Of a stretch of 64,000 nt of DNA, positions 43,753 through 52,739 are shown in pieces. A model generated the notes under the pieces. It was not told the origin of the DNA. It worked only from the letters and a program-made list of their open reading frames with translations, and did no database searches. The position numbers and the translations under genes are program-made. This DNA comes from Pelagicoccus sp. SDUM812003 (GTDB lineage Bacteria; Verrucomicrobiota; Verrucomicrobiia; Opitutales; Opitutaceae): NCBI RefSeq assembly GCF_031127815.1, contig NZ_JARXHY010000020.1:1-64000 (forward strand), given 5' to 3'. Numbering within the stretch: the first letter of the stretch is position 1; every line of letters starts with the position of its first letter.

Positions 43753-45150
43753 TCACACGCCAAGCACCTTCAGCAGCGATCCCCAAAGACCGGACCAGAA
43801 GCGGCCGGCTTTCGTTTCGGTTTCTTTGGAGATCTCTTCGCAGACGAACATTCCCCTCCCGCGAAAGACGTCGTCAAACAGCGGATTGAATCCCCGGAAA
43901 TAGCTCCAGAAGGTCTCCGCCCGAACCGCTCCATAGGTCAGATCCGGAGTGAAGCCCAGCGTGGAAATCTGGTTGGTTCGTCGCCCTTTGCCCTCCGGTG
44001 TATCCAGGACCTCGAAGCGCACACCGCGGACGCCTTTGACCAGCAAGGCGCAGGGACCTTTGAAAATGAAGTAGCGAAACTGAAGCGTCAGCCAAGATTG
44101 AGGGTGAAACAAACGCCACCTGCGATCGATGGACACCGGCTCGCCATGGTAGGAAACCACTGCTACGATGCTGCTGGGACGCAACACCAAGCGGCCTCCT
44201 TCGGGCAGCTCCACGCTGGCCAGCTCGAAGTCCGATTCGCTCTGCGACGAGACGGTGAGCTGCCCGCTCGTTTCTCCGGAAGAGAACTCCACGAGCTCTA
44301 CCAAGCCTGCGGCGAGGCAGGTGGCCGGTATCGACCAGTTCAATACGAAACGCGTTTTCTTAGGCAGTCCTTCGTCCGAAGCTTGCAGAAACGACTCGCG
44401 CACCCACGCCTTTTGGCCGGGCTGCAGCGCGATCTGCGTCGACACTCTGCTTTCCGAGATTCGAGGCGTAGGGCTTGCTTGCGTTTGCAGGCGAATAGGA
44501 CCGCCGAGAGAAAGCAGCGGAGCCCAAAGATAAAAGGCGAAAAGCTTCCAAGCCACCGGCAAAGCGATGGCGCTGGCAACGCCTACGATCAGGTAAGGTT
44601 TCAGCGAAGACCACGATTCCTGCAGCGTATTCACAAAACCTGACTCGGCCCCTTCCAAGCTGGCTATCTCTCGCTCGAGCTCCTTGGCCCTTTCGGTCAG
44701 GCTGACGCGGCGGATTCTGAGGCCGGACTGTTCCTCCACGAGCTTCGCCTGCTCTTCCAACAGGCGCTGCCGTTCCGCTTTTTCCTGAGCCAGCCGACGC
44801 TCGTTCTCCGTGCGTTCCTTGCTGTTTTGAGTGAAAAGTCTGGTGATGCGTTCCAGTATTCCGTCCAGGTACTCGATCGCCCGGTTCGCCGCCTCGAGTT
44901 TCCGGCGGTTATCCTCGATGTCCTGGCCGAGAGCGATCAATCGCTGGTGAGCCGATTCGAGCTCGCCATAGACTTCCGTGGCATGCTGACGCAGTGTCAC
45001 GAGTTCTCCGATACGCTGACCTTCCGCTTCGTAGCTGCGCGTCGCGAAGATCCATAAGGCGAAAGCTCCGACCGCGATGGCGATAGCGATTCCAAATACC
45101 AGACCTTTTCCGACGAGCCACTTGGCAATCTTGAGGAGAAAAAGGGGCAT
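43753..45150 (-). CDS. Coiled-coil membrane protein with beta-rich C-terminus
   Basis: A 465-residue protein with one TM helix at about 15-35, a long coiled coil (about 40-170), and a second hydrophobic pair at about 185-215. The beta-rich C-terminal domain (about 230-430) contains segments such as LPEGGRLVLRPSSIVAVV, RYFIFKGPCALLVKGVRGVRFEV, and GFTPDLTYGAVRAETFWSYFRG. This last domain recalls the AIM24/DUF124 fold but the match is weak. It lies between a HAD phosphatase and cysC on the same strand, with no clear link to either. Confidence 0.65.
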   Translation of the reverse strand: MPLFLLKIAKWLVGKGLVFGIAIAIAVGAFALWIFATRSYEAEGQRIGELVTLRQHATEVYGELESAHQRLIALGQDIEDNRRKLEAANRAIEYLDGILERITRLFTQNSKERTENERRLAQEKAERQRLLEEQAKLVEEQSGLRIRRVSLTERAKELEREIASLEGAESGFVNTLQESWSSLKPYLIVGVASAIALPVAWKLFAFYLWAPLLSLGGPIRLQTQASPTPRISESRVSTQIALQPGQKAWVRESFLQASDEGLPKKTRFVLNWSIPATCLAAGLVELVEFSSGETSGQLTVSSQSESDFELASVELPEGGRLVLRPSSIVAVVSYHGEPVSIDRRWRLFHPQSWLTLQFRYFIFKGPCALLVKGVRGVRFEVLDTPEGKGRRTNQISTLGFTPDLTYGAVRAETFWSYFRGFNPLFDDVFRGRGMFVCEEISKETETKAGRFWSGLWGSLLKVLGV

Positions 45151-45178
45151 GGCAGTCGTTCGAACTCGGACGCGTACC

Positions 45179-45778
45179 CTAGGAGAGCTCGAGTTGCTTA
45201 GACACGAAATCCAAGAGGGTCTGCAGCGACTCCTCCACGCTCTGGGCCTCCGTATCGATCACGAGGTCGGAGTCCTCAGGCTCCTCGAAACCGGAGTCCT
45301 TGCCAGTGAAATCGGGCACCAAGCCCTGTTCCACCTTGGCGTACAGGCCCTTCACATCGCGCTGCTTGCAGGTTTCGAAGGAGGCTCGGACGTAGATCTC
45401 AATCAGGTTCTCCTTGCCGATGACATCCCGGGCCAATGCCCGCAAATTTGCGGTCGGGGTGATGAAGGAGTTTATCGCGATCAGTCCGGCATCCTGGAAA
45501 AGCTTCGAAACCTCGGCGATGCGTCGGATGTTCTCCTGACGATCGTCGTCGCTGAAGCCCAGACCCTTGTTGAGCCCGGTACGGATATTGTCGCCGTCGA
45601 GCACGTAGACGTGTTTCCCCGCCGAGTACAGCGCCTTCTCCAAGGCGATCGCCAAGGTGCTCTTGCCTGAGCCGGATAGACCGCAAAGCCAAACCACTTT
45701 TCCCCGCTGCCCCAGCGAACGCTCACGGTCCTCTTTTTTCAGCAGACGATCGGATATTGGATGAATATTCTCACTCAT
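45179..45778 (-). CDS. cysC: Adenylylsulfate kinase
   Basis: A 199-residue APS kinase that converts APS to PAPS. Walker A GLSGSGKST (33-41), the DGDNIRTGLNKGLGFS substrate loop, the ENIRRIAEVSKLF motif, and a C-terminal KLELS end are intact. It is a stand-alone enzyme, not fused to CysN. The sulfurylase genes cysD and cysN are about 8 kb away on the same strand. Expected cytoplasmic. Upstream is the TPR gene ending at 45843. Confidence 0.96.
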   Translation of the reverse strand: MSENIHPISDRLLKKEDRERSLGQRGKVVWLCGLSGSGKSTLAIALEKALYSAGKHVYVLDGDNIRTGLNKGLGFSDDDRQENIRRIAEVSKLFQDAGLIAINSFITPTANLRALARDVIGKENLIEIYVRASFETCKQRDVKGLYAKVEQGLVPDFTGKDSGFEEPEDSDLVIDTEAQSVEESLQTLLDFVSKQLELS

Positions 45779-45842
45779 AAGCTTGCCTCGACTATTTCAT
45801 TCTCACGCCCCTTCGCAAGTAAAGACTCCCCGTGGAAAACGC

Positions 45843-46601
45843 TCATCGCCCCTCGGATCGATTGGTTTCCAGCATTTCCCTAAGCTGCAAAAGGCGCTGT
45901 CGCACCACGGGCTTCATGGCGGAAAGCTCGTCATCCGGCAAAGAGTCGTAGTGATCGCTCAAATACCGATAGGCCTCCGCGATCTGCCCGTCCTTGACCA
46001 ATAGCTCAGCGTACACGCGACAGACGAAATAGGGCACGCCTTCGGTGTCGACCGCCTCGGCGAAACTCATGATCGCCGCATCGAGATCGTCGAGCTTCCT
46101 CCAGTATATCGTCCCCTTCTCCACCCAGTACTGCGGTGTTTGCGCGATGTGTCTCGGAGCCTTTTCCAGAAATGCGAGCGCCTTGCGAGCGTAGCGGCGT
46201 CGGATCGCTATGCCCTGCTCGGTCTCGAACAGGCTCTCCGCAAAGTCGTCGCCCACTTCCCAGACCGGCATGTCATTGGCTAGAATGCGCGCCCCATCGA
46301 TCCAAAAGAACTCCGAGTGCGGGTTCAAAGCCACCGCCAACTCGAGCTTTCGCAACACGTCTTCCGTCCTTCTGTATTGCCAATCCGAGTACATGCTAAC
46401 CCATACCATATTGGCCGCGATGACGCTGTATCCGCCAAGAGCGGCGATTGAGACCCCTTCGCCGAGTCCCGCAGACAGCGTGGAAAGATCCCTCGCCCTG
46501 GTCTCTTGCAGTCGATGGTCTTCGACCACCGGAGCCGTGGCCCAGCCCAGAAAGAGCGAGCCGACTGCCCAAACCAGAGTTAGCTTAACCTTATAATTCA
46601 C
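45843..46601 (-). CDS. Membrane-anchored TPR-like protein
   Basis: The start is a GTG at 46601 (VNYKVKLTLVWAV), which overlaps the end of the ABC permease by 11 bp; the reading frame extends upstream but only inside that gene. The 252-residue protein has one N-terminal TM helix, a periplasmic helical body with TPR-like repeats (ARKALAFLEKAPRHIAQTPQYWVEKG, DLDAAIMSFAEAVDTEG) and a YFVCRVYAELLVKDGQIAEAYRYL segment. Its overlap with the ABC genes suggests a function in that exporter. No family is firmly recognised. Confidence 0.7.
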   Translation of the reverse strand: MNYKVKLTLVWAVGSLFLGWATAPVVEDHRLQETRARDLSTLSAGLGEGVSIAALGGYSVIAANMVWVSMYSDWQYRRTEDVLRKLELAVALNPHSEFFWIDGARILANDMPVWEVGDDFAESLFETEQGIAIRRRYARKALAFLEKAPRHIAQTPQYWVEKGTIYWRKLDDLDAAIMSFAEAVDTEGVPYFVCRVYAELLVKDGQIAEAYRYLSDHYDSLPDDELSAMKPVVRQRLLQLREMLETNRSEGR

Positions 46602-47418
46602 GATTCTTGAGGGCCGCAACGGCGAGAACGCTATAGAAAACTGAATACAGGAGGCCATAGCCTGCAAGCTGGAGGATCTGTCCCGCGCTCGCCGCGTTTC
46701 CTTCGATAAGCTGCGACCCAAGCTCGAAGGCGCGTAGATCCGGTACCAGGTAGGCCGCGAGTTTCAGAATGATGGAACCCACGGCGCTGCCTCGGGCGGC
46801 TTGCTCGATGAAAACGTCGTGGAGCTGCCCCAGGATCCAGAAGAAGCCGCCCATGAAAACTGCGAACAGTTGCGAACTGGCGTAGCTGGCGAAAAACGCC
46901 GTGACGCTTGCCAGCACCATCAAGCGAATGCACTGGAGCCCGGCAAACAGGGCGATGTCGCCTGCCCCGACAGCTTCACCCACCGCGTAGGCTTGCGCTG
47001 CCGTTTCGCCGATCTGCGCGGCCCGAATCCATACCGCCAAAACGGTGGACAGGGCGAGAATGCCAACGAAGCAGCAGATGGTGGCCCAGGCCCCCAGCAG
47101 TTTGCCGCATAGAAACTCGCCTCTACTCACCGGCTTGGCCAAAAGCGGCATTAGCGTGCGCTGCTCGATCTCGCCGTACACCAGCTGGGCTGTCACCACC
47201 ACGGTCATGATGGAACCGAGCAAGGTCATGCTGCCAAAGCCGAAGTCCGCGATGAATTCCAGCTCCGATGCGCCAAGGTTGAACTCCTGGAAGAAAAGAC
47301 CGGCTCCGAGGGAAGCGACACCGGCGAAGGCAAGAAGCAGAAACAGCCTCATGCGAATCGCCTCGCGAAAGGTGTTAGCGAAAATCGCGGAAACTCGGAT
47401 TGCTCGCGACCCGTTCAC
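46591..47418 (-). CDS. ABC-2 type transporter permease
   Basis: The start is a GTG at 47418 that shares its last bases with the ATPase stop (GTGA overlap), so the two are translationally coupled. The 275-residue protein has a cytoplasmic N-terminal helix (VSAIFANTFREAIRMRLF), TM helices near 25-42, 60-85, 100-125, 145-170, 180-200 and 250-270, and the VYGEIEQRTLMPLLAKPVSR loop typical of ABC-2 permeases of the NatB/YhaP kind. The exported substrate is unknown. Long readings from 47655 add only low-complexity frame-shifted residues. Confidence 0.88.
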   Translation of the reverse strand: MNGSRAIRVSAIFANTFREAIRMRLFLLLAFAGVASLGAGLFFQEFNLGASELEFIADFGFGSMTLLGSIMTVVVTAQLVYGEIEQRTLMPLLAKPVSRGEFLCGKLLGAWATICCFVGILALSTVLAVWIRAAQIGETAAQAYAVGEAVGAGDIALFAGLQCIRLMVLASVTAFFASYASSQLFAVFMGGFFWILGQLHDVFIEQAARGSAVGSIILKLAAYLVPDLRAFELGSQLIEGNAASAGQILQLAGYGLLYSVFYSVLAVAALKNREL

Positions 47419-48269
47419 GCCTCGCTCTCCCTCTCCTCGTCGTTCTCCACAAGATCCCGGAACAAGGCGTCGAGACTGATTCCCTGAGGGGTGACCTTTC
47501 CTCCCGCGGCCGTGGCCCTTCTCTCCAGTTCCTTGCTGGTCTCCGCATCGATTCCCTCGATGCGAAGGCTGGTCCGATCGCCCGTGGCCAGCAGCTCGTC
47601 CAGGGAGCCCTCCGCAAGCAAACGCCCCTTGTTCATGATGCCGACTCGATCGCACACGTCTTGGACCTGGGCCAGAAGGTGCGAGCAGAGCAGGATCGAT
47701 TTCCCTTCCGCTTTGAGACGTCGAATGAAGTCGCCAACCTCCGCGGCGCCGACCGGATCGACCCCCGCAGTGGGTTCGTCCAGGATCAGAATCTCAGGGT
47801 CGCCAATGAGCGACTGGGCGAATCCCAGCCGCTGCAGCATCCCTTTGGAGTAGGCCCCGACCTTGCGTGACGCGGCGTCGGAAAGGCCAAAATCCCGCAA
47901 AAGCTCGCGGCATCGCGACTCCCTCCGGCACCGCGGCACTCCGAGCAGTTTCGCATAAAAAAGCATCAGCTCCAATCCGCTAAGAAAACGATAGTAGTAC
48001 GGGGCGTCCGGCAAGTATCCGACCTTTGATCGCGTCAAGCGATCGGAAGGAGCGTTGCCCAGAATCCGGCAGCTGCCGCTGGTAGGCTGCGAGAGCCCTA
48101 GCAGAATCTTGATCGTCGTGCTCTTTCCGGAGCCGTTCGGTCCGAGGAGGCCGAAGACCGAATTTCTTTCGATGGTCAGGTCGAGATGGTCAACCGCCCT
48201 CAAGTACCGACCCTTTTCCGATAGCGAAAAGTCCTTGGTGAGGCCCTTGATTTCAATGACGGCAGACAC
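47415..48269 (-). CDS. ABC transporter ATP-binding protein
   Basis: A 284-residue ATPase of the ABC-2/CcmA type, with Walker A GPNGSGKST, the signature YSKGMLQRLGFAQSLIG, Walker B ILDEPTAGVDP, and a C-terminal extension (about 215-284) typical of export ATPases. The D-loop (TAGVDP) and switch segment (LLCSHLLAQVQDVCDR) are present. First gene of a coupled set with the permease and TPR-like gene. Acylphosphatase lies 13 bp upstream on the same strand and may be cotranscribed. Confidence 0.92.
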   Translation of the reverse strand: MSAVIEIKGLTKDFSLSEKGRYLRAVDHLDLTIERNSVFGLLGPNGSGKSTTIKILLGLSQPTSGSCRILGNAPSDRLTRSKVGYLPDAPYYYRFLSGLELMLFYAKLLGVPRCRRESRCRELLRDFGLSDAASRKVGAYSKGMLQRLGFAQSLIGDPEILILDEPTAGVDPVGAAEVGDFIRRLKAEGKSILLCSHLLAQVQDVCDRVGIMNKGRLLAEGSLDELLATGDRTSLRIEGIDAETSKELERRATAAGGKVTPQGISLDALFRDLVENDEERESEA

Positions 48270-48282
48270 TCAGCGAATAGTT

Positions 48283-48567
48283 TTAGGCGATGCGAAAATC
48301 CCTGAACTGACGCTCGCGGCGCCCCACGTTCAACTCCGTTTTCCTCACGTAGGCGTCCAGCTCGTCCTCCACGTTGGCTACCAGCTGTCGGCACTCGTCC
48401 TCCTCGCCTTCCACCTGCAGCTCCACGCGTCCGTCCGCTAGATTCCGCACGAAACCAGTGACCTCGTACCCCTTCGCAAGTTGCGTCGTCGAGTAGCGAA
48501 ACCCTACCCCTTGCACATGGCCCGAAAAATGGGCCACCAGGAAGAACGTTGAATCGATATCGCTCAT
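48283..48567 (-). CDS. acyP: Acylphosphatase
   Basis: A 94-residue enzyme that hydrolyses carboxyl-phosphate bonds such as those of acetyl or 1,3-bisphosphoglycerate compounds. The GHVQGVGFR loop carries the phosphate-binding arginine R24, and the catalytic asparagine N42 lies in [13 protein letters not shown], matching the classic Arg23/Asn41 pair. Length and fold match the family. Just upstream of the ABC exporter genes and only 13 bp from them, though a functional link is not established. Confidence 0.95.
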   Translation of the reverse strand: MSDIDSTFFLVAHFSGHVQGVGFRYSTTQLAKGYEVTGFVRNLADGRVELQVEGEEDECRQLVANVEDELDAYVRKTELNVGRRERQFRDFRIA

Positions 48568-48760
48568 AAGCCCCTAAGCTACAGGAATAAGCGAATGTTA
48601 CCAGCGTAAACGCTCCATCTCGGGGTATTCCCTTTTGCTTGGTTAAGGGTCTCTACTTGCGCCCAATTCTATGCGAATAATTACTGTCACAATTCGGTTG
48701 CATTGGCGGTTGGGGGGTCGTAACTTCCGCCGTCTTTGTTAAAAAGCCTGTTAAGAAGAT

Positions 48761-49432
48761 ATGGGAAATTACGAGCACGACAGTGACCCGAACTCCGACT
48801 GGGATGACAGCTGCGAATCCGACTGGACCGAGTTCAACTGGGAGCACTATCTCCAGCGCGAGGACAAGGAAATCGCGAAGTACCAATCTCTCTACAACAA
48901 ACTGATCCGCAGCCCGAACCGGCTCGACGAAGTGGCCCTCTACATGGGCTGGCAGCAACGGGCCCCCGAGATCGAGGATGAGGAAACGGTTGATCAGGAG
49001 GATGTCGCCTATGAGGCGGACCAGCAGCCGTACACCATCCACAAGCACCCGCTTTTCGTATCGAGCAAGGCCCTGCATGGATGGCTGCTCGAGCAGTGGA
49101 GCAGGCACATCGCCCTCGCTGGCGAACAGTTGCCCGCCCAGCACGCGCTTTCCCTACAAACCGCCCTTATGGAGTCAGATCAATACGGTCTCTTGGCTGT
49201 CACAGCCCTAGATCTGAATGACTTCGCCCTCGCCATCGCTTACTTCAAGCGAGGCATGGTATCCATCAACAAGGCCTTCGCCTTGTTAGCCAAATTCGAA
49301 AGTCTCGAGATCGAGCCGCTGAACCGCTACGTCAGCAACGCGCGCATCCGTCTCTTCGACATTCGTGAAATTTGGCTGAGAGTCTCTTCCGATTGTCGAA
49401 CGACGATCGCAAGAGGTTCGGACGAAGATTGA
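48761..49432 (+). CDS. Hypothetical acidic protein with helical C-terminus
   Basis: A 223-residue soluble protein. It has an unusual N-terminus rich in Asp/Glu/Ser (DSDPNSDWDDSCESDWTEF), a charged helical middle, and a C-terminal helical pair (SLQTALMESDQYGLLAVTALDLNDFALAIAYFKRGM) that looks TPR-like. No known domain. It is followed 62 bp later by another unknown gene on the same strand, suggesting a two-gene unit. Confidence 0.6.
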   Translation: MGNYEHDSDPNSDWDDSCESDWTEFNWEHYLQREDKEIAKYQSLYNKLIRSPNRLDEVALYMGWQQRAPEIEDEETVDQEDVAYEADQQPYTIHKHPLFVSSKALHGWLLEQWSRHIALAGEQLPAQHALSLQTALMESDQYGLLAVTALDLNDFALAIAYFKRGMVSINKAFALLAKFESLEIEPLNRYVSNARIRLFDIREIWLRVSSDCRTTIARGSDED

Positions 49433-49494
49433 GCGCGCCCCCACCTCGCTCTGCTTCGATCCTCGTCGTCTCTTGATCCTCCTTAGCGCCAACA

Positions 49495-50307
49495 ATGACT
49501 CTTCGAAAACTTAAGACTGCTCGCAGAGAGCCGTCGGCATTTTCTCCCGAGCGGAGTAAGATTCGCTCGCTGCTGAGAAAGGCCTCGCGTGGAAACGCGC
49601 TTTCTTTCGTCCTCGCTACCGCCTCGTATTCGAACCTAGTTTCCGAATACCTGTACGTCGCCGGCATCACCAGCCACTCGCGGCGCATGTTCGAGGTGCA
49701 ACGCGTCCTCTCCGACTGCTGGAGGTATCTCCCCTACACTCGGCGCGTCTCCGACTTCGAGCGCTTCCTTCAAGTTCGCCTGGAGCGCTACCCGCTCGAG
49801 CGCGAATGCTCCTTCGCCGGAGAACACCTGCCGCTGAACGAGCTCACCCACGAGGAACGCTTCCTTCTCGTGGCGCGCATTTTTGGCGGATGGAGCCACA
49901 AGTCGCTACGCCTCGCCTTGCGCCTGTCGAAACGCGAACTCTCCGAGGCCCTGATGAGCCTCAAGTGCAAGCTGGTCGGATTCCGCCTGGACACGCTCAA
50001 GGCCTCCGAGCTGGCTCAAGTCCTGCGCGTGAGCGAGTTGCTGGAAGGCGAGCTCACCGACAAGCAGGCACGCCATACGGAAAAGGAGCTCCGCGAATGC
50101 TACCACGCCCACCAATTCAAAGCGGATTGGCTCTCCTACCGCTGCGAGTTGGCCGATCTACGCCTTTCGATGTGCATGACCGAGGCCGATCAGAACGAGC
50201 TGAGCGAACGCATCTCGCAGCTTATCCGCCAGCAGCCAATGGAAAAACCTGGATTCACCGACAGCGTGATAAACCAGTTTTCCTTCGTGCGCGTCCCCAC
50301 TCCCTAG
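49495..50307 (+). CDS. Unknown protein with sigma-region-4-like segment
   Basis: A 270-residue basic protein. Residues about 75-150 contain RRMFEVQRVLSDCWRYLP, then FERFLQVRLERYPL, then LTHEERFLLVARIFGGWSHKSLRLALRLSKRELSEALMSLK. That arrangement (L-x-x-x-ER-x-x-x-x-A-x-x-x-G-x-S, then an HTH-like segment) resembles region 4 of ECF-type sigma factors, but region 2 is not recognised, so it may be a degenerate sigma-like or anti-sigma/adaptor protein. The rest is helical. No anti-sigma gene sits next to it. A terminator follows the stop directly. Confidence 0.55.
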   Translation: MTLRKLKTARREPSAFSPERSKIRSLLRKASRGNALSFVLATASYSNLVSEYLYVAGITSHSRRMFEVQRVLSDCWRYLPYTRRVSDFERFLQVRLERYPLERECSFAGEHLPLNELTHEERFLLVARIFGGWSHKSLRLALRLSKRELSEALMSLKCKLVGFRLDTLKASELAQVLRVSELLEGELTDKQARHTEKELRECYHAHQFKADWLSYRCELADLRLSMCMTEADQNELSERISQLIRQQPMEKPGFTDSVINQFSFVRVPTP

Positions 50308-50334
50308 TTGTCTTATCAACACCTTCAAACGATG

Positions 50335-50364
50335 AAAGCGCGTCCCTATGCGGACGCGCTTTTT
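50335..50364. terminator. Rho-independent terminator (bidirectional)
   Basis: An 11-bp stem, AAAGCGCGTCC and GGACGCGCTTT, with loop CTATGC and flanking T-runs on the plus strand. It ends transcription of the gene at 49495 and lies just before the end of the minus-strand universal stress gene. Confidence 0.9.
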
Positions 50365-50434
50365 CGCTTGTGTAAACAGTCCTTGGCTCGCCTCAGCGAT
50401 CGGTGGAGCGAAATCGACTAGCTGCTCAACCGCC

Positions 50435-51280
50435 TTAGCGGAAGAGCAAGGTCGGCAAGCGACAGTCGCGCAGGATCTCCGTTGTGGTGCTTCCGATGAT
50501 CAGGTGTCGGATCCGAGAGTGTCCGTAGGCTCCCATGATCAGCATATCGATCCCGCTTTCCTGAGCATAGCGAGCGAGGGCCTGCGGCACGATTCCGTGC
50601 AGCATCTGGCAAACCACTTCGATTCCAGCCGACTTCAGCTCGGCCTCGGCCTTCTTGAGGTCAGCAAGCGTGTCGGACTCGTCGTCGTTTCTCGCCACGC
50701 TCGCCAGATGCAGCTCAACATTAGCGAAGAGTCGCGTATCCTTCAGGTAAGCGATCGCCGCATGGCAGCTCTCCACATTCTGATAGGCGAACAACACCTT
50801 TTCCACCTTCTGGAAACTTCGTGAACTCACTAGGCAAGGACGCTCCGCGGCCCGCACCACTCGCTCCATGGTGGAGCCAAGATGCTCGGCCGCGAAATTC
50901 GCGTTTTCGCCCCGCTTCCCCACCACGATCAATTCCGAGTCCTGCTCCAGCTCGCTGAGCGAATCCACGAGGAAGCCCGTCTTATGGCTCGTCGAGATTT
51001 CGCCCTCGAAGCCGCTCTTGCGGATGGAGCCGACGCCCTGTTCGAGGATGATTTTCGCCTTGCGATCCTCCAGTGACTGAAGCTCCCCCATGATGGACTG
51101 GTACGGCTGCAGCCCGAGGCTGCCGCTCAAGTCGGCGATGAAGGGAACTTCGAACTGGCGAAGATCCGTAACGTAGACCACTTCGATCGCGGCCCCCAAT
51201 TCGCTCGCCGCCCAGCCTGCGTATTCGCAGCAGCTTTGCGAGTACTGGGAACCATCGATGCAGACGAGGACCTTGTTCAT
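50435..51280 (-). CDS. Tandem universal stress protein
   Basis: A 281-residue protein with two UspA domains (about 1-145 and 150-281). Domain 1 begins MNKVLVCIDGSQYSQ. Domain 2 ends with IDMLIMGAYGHSRIRHLIIGSTTTEILRDCRLPTLLF, containing the ATP-binding G-x-x-G-x9-G-S/T pattern (GAYGHSRIRHLIIGST). Domain 1 has GKRGENANFAAEHLGSTMERV, a less regular version. It starts only 9 bp after the glgC stop, so the two are almost certainly cotranscribed. Confidence 0.92.
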   Translation of the reverse strand: MNKVLVCIDGSQYSQSCCEYAGWAASELGAAIEVVYVTDLRQFEVPFIADLSGSLGLQPYQSIMGELQSLEDRKAKIILEQGVGSIRKSGFEGEISTSHKTGFLVDSLSELEQDSELIVVGKRGENANFAAEHLGSTMERVVRAAERPCLVSSRSFQKVEKVLFAYQNVESCHAAIAYLKDTRLFANVELHLASVARNDDESDTLADLKKAEAELKSAGIEVVCQMLHGIVPQALARYAQESGIDMLIMGAYGHSRIRHLIIGSTTTEILRDCRLPTLLFR

Positions 51281-51289
51281 ATCGCCTTC

Positions 51290-52570
51290 CTACAAAACGG
51301 TGTTGTTGGGCACGACCGTGTTCTTGCTCACGATCACGATCCCGTCGCGCACGAACACGCCGTTTTTCTCGTACATGTCGGGCTTGCCTTCCGGGTTCAG
51401 TTTCACGTTGTCGCCGATGCGAGCTCCCTTGTCGATGATGGCGTTCTTGATCTCGCAATTGAGGCCGACGCCGACATCCGGAACGCCGTTTTCGCGATTG
51501 CGGCGACGTTCCTCCGAGCTTTCGAACTCGTCCGCCCCCATCATGATCACATTTTCCAATCGGGTGCCTTCGCGCAGCACGGAGCGAATGCCGATCACGC
51601 AACGCTTAAGGTAGGAATCGGTGATGATGCAGCCGTCGCCAACGATCACGTGATTGATGGAGCAGCGGTTGATCTTGCTAGCAGGCAGGTATCGAGCTCT
51701 CGAGTAGACCGGTCTGCCGCGGGAGAAGAAGTTGAACAGCGGCATCGGATCCGCTAGCTGGAGATTCGCATCGAAAAACGCTCGTACCGTTCCGATGTCT
51801 TCCCAGTACCCTTCGAAAATATGGGCCGCCAGCTTGCCTTTGCCTAGCAGCGACGGGATGACTTCCTTGCCGAAATCCGTCATCGAATTGTTGAGGGCAT
51901 CGATCATGGTCTCGCGGTTGAAGACGTAGATGCCCATGGAAGCGAGGCAGCACTTCTTGCTTTGCGTCGACTTCAGATTCGCCCCTAGGCTATCCGGAAT
52001 CTCCAGACTCTTGATAACCGCAGGATCCTTCGGCTTTTCGACGAATTCTATGATGTTGAGCTTCTCGTCCACGCGCATCAGCCCCAGGCCTTCCACCGAA
52101 TCGGAGGGGAACGGGATCGCGGCCACCGTCACATCGGAGCCGCTCTGGATATGCTCCTCGAGGATCTTCTGGTAATCCATGCGGTACAGCTGGTCGCCTG
52201 AGAGAATCACCACATAGTCGTAGTCGCTGCCCGTGAAGTGGTGGATGTTCTGCCTCACCGCATCCGCCGTGCCCTGATACCAACTGTCGCCTTTCTCCGT
52301 CTGCTCAGCGGAGAGGATGTCCACCGTGCCGCCCCCGAACGGGTCGAATCGGTAGGTCTCCTGTATGTGTCGGTGCAAGGATGCCGTGTTGAACTGCGTC
52401 AGCAGATAGATGTTGTTGATGCCGGAATTCAGGCAATTGCTGATGGGAATATCGACCAGTCGATATTTTCCTGCAAGCGGCACTGCTGGCTTGCAACGTT
52501 CTTTAGTCAATGGGTAGAGCCGAGTTCCTCGTCCACCACCCATAATTACGGCAATAGCTTTTTTCTGCAT
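51290..52570 (-). CDS. glgC: Glucose-1-phosphate adenylyltransferase
   Basis: A 426-residue ADP-glucose pyrophosphorylase, the committed step of glycogen synthesis. The nucleotidyltransferase signature GGGRGTRLYPLTKERCKPAVP, the KYRLVDIPISNCLNSG segment, the GTADAVRQN motif and the FVEKPKDP segment are all visible. The C-terminal left-handed beta-helix (about 300-426) has SVLREGTRLENVIMMGAD and IDKGARIGDNV repeats. It forms a two-gene unit with the universal stress protein. Confidence 0.96.
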   Translation of the reverse strand: MQKKAIAVIMGGGRGTRLYPLTKERCKPAVPLAGKYRLVDIPISNCLNSGINNIYLLTQFNTASLHRHIQETYRFDPFGGGTVDILSAEQTEKGDSWYQGTADAVRQNIHHFTGSDYDYVVILSGDQLYRMDYQKILEEHIQSGSDVTVAAIPFPSDSVEGLGLMRVDEKLNIIEFVEKPKDPAVIKSLEIPDSLGANLKSTQSKKCCLASMGIYVFNRETMIDALNNSMTDFGKEVIPSLLGKGKLAAHIFEGYWEDIGTVRAFFDANLQLADPMPLFNFFSRGRPVYSRARYLPASKINRCSINHVIVGDGCIITDSYLKRCVIGIRSVLREGTRLENVIMMGADEFESSEERRRNRENGVPDVGVGLNCEIKNAIIDKGARIGDNVKLNPEGKPDMYEKNGVFVRDGIVIVSKNTVVPNNTVL

Positions 52571-52739
52571 CTGAGATCCTTAGCAAGTTCGGTATCAGTA
52601 ACTTCCGACTGGTAACCTAATCGACTTGCGGCAATCCACAACTCCAAAACCGAATTGCTAAGGTGAAAATACCGCGACGCCTGTCTCCGCCCGAGGCCAG
52701 CGGTCCATATCCAAATTGGCGTTTCCGAGACGGAACGCC

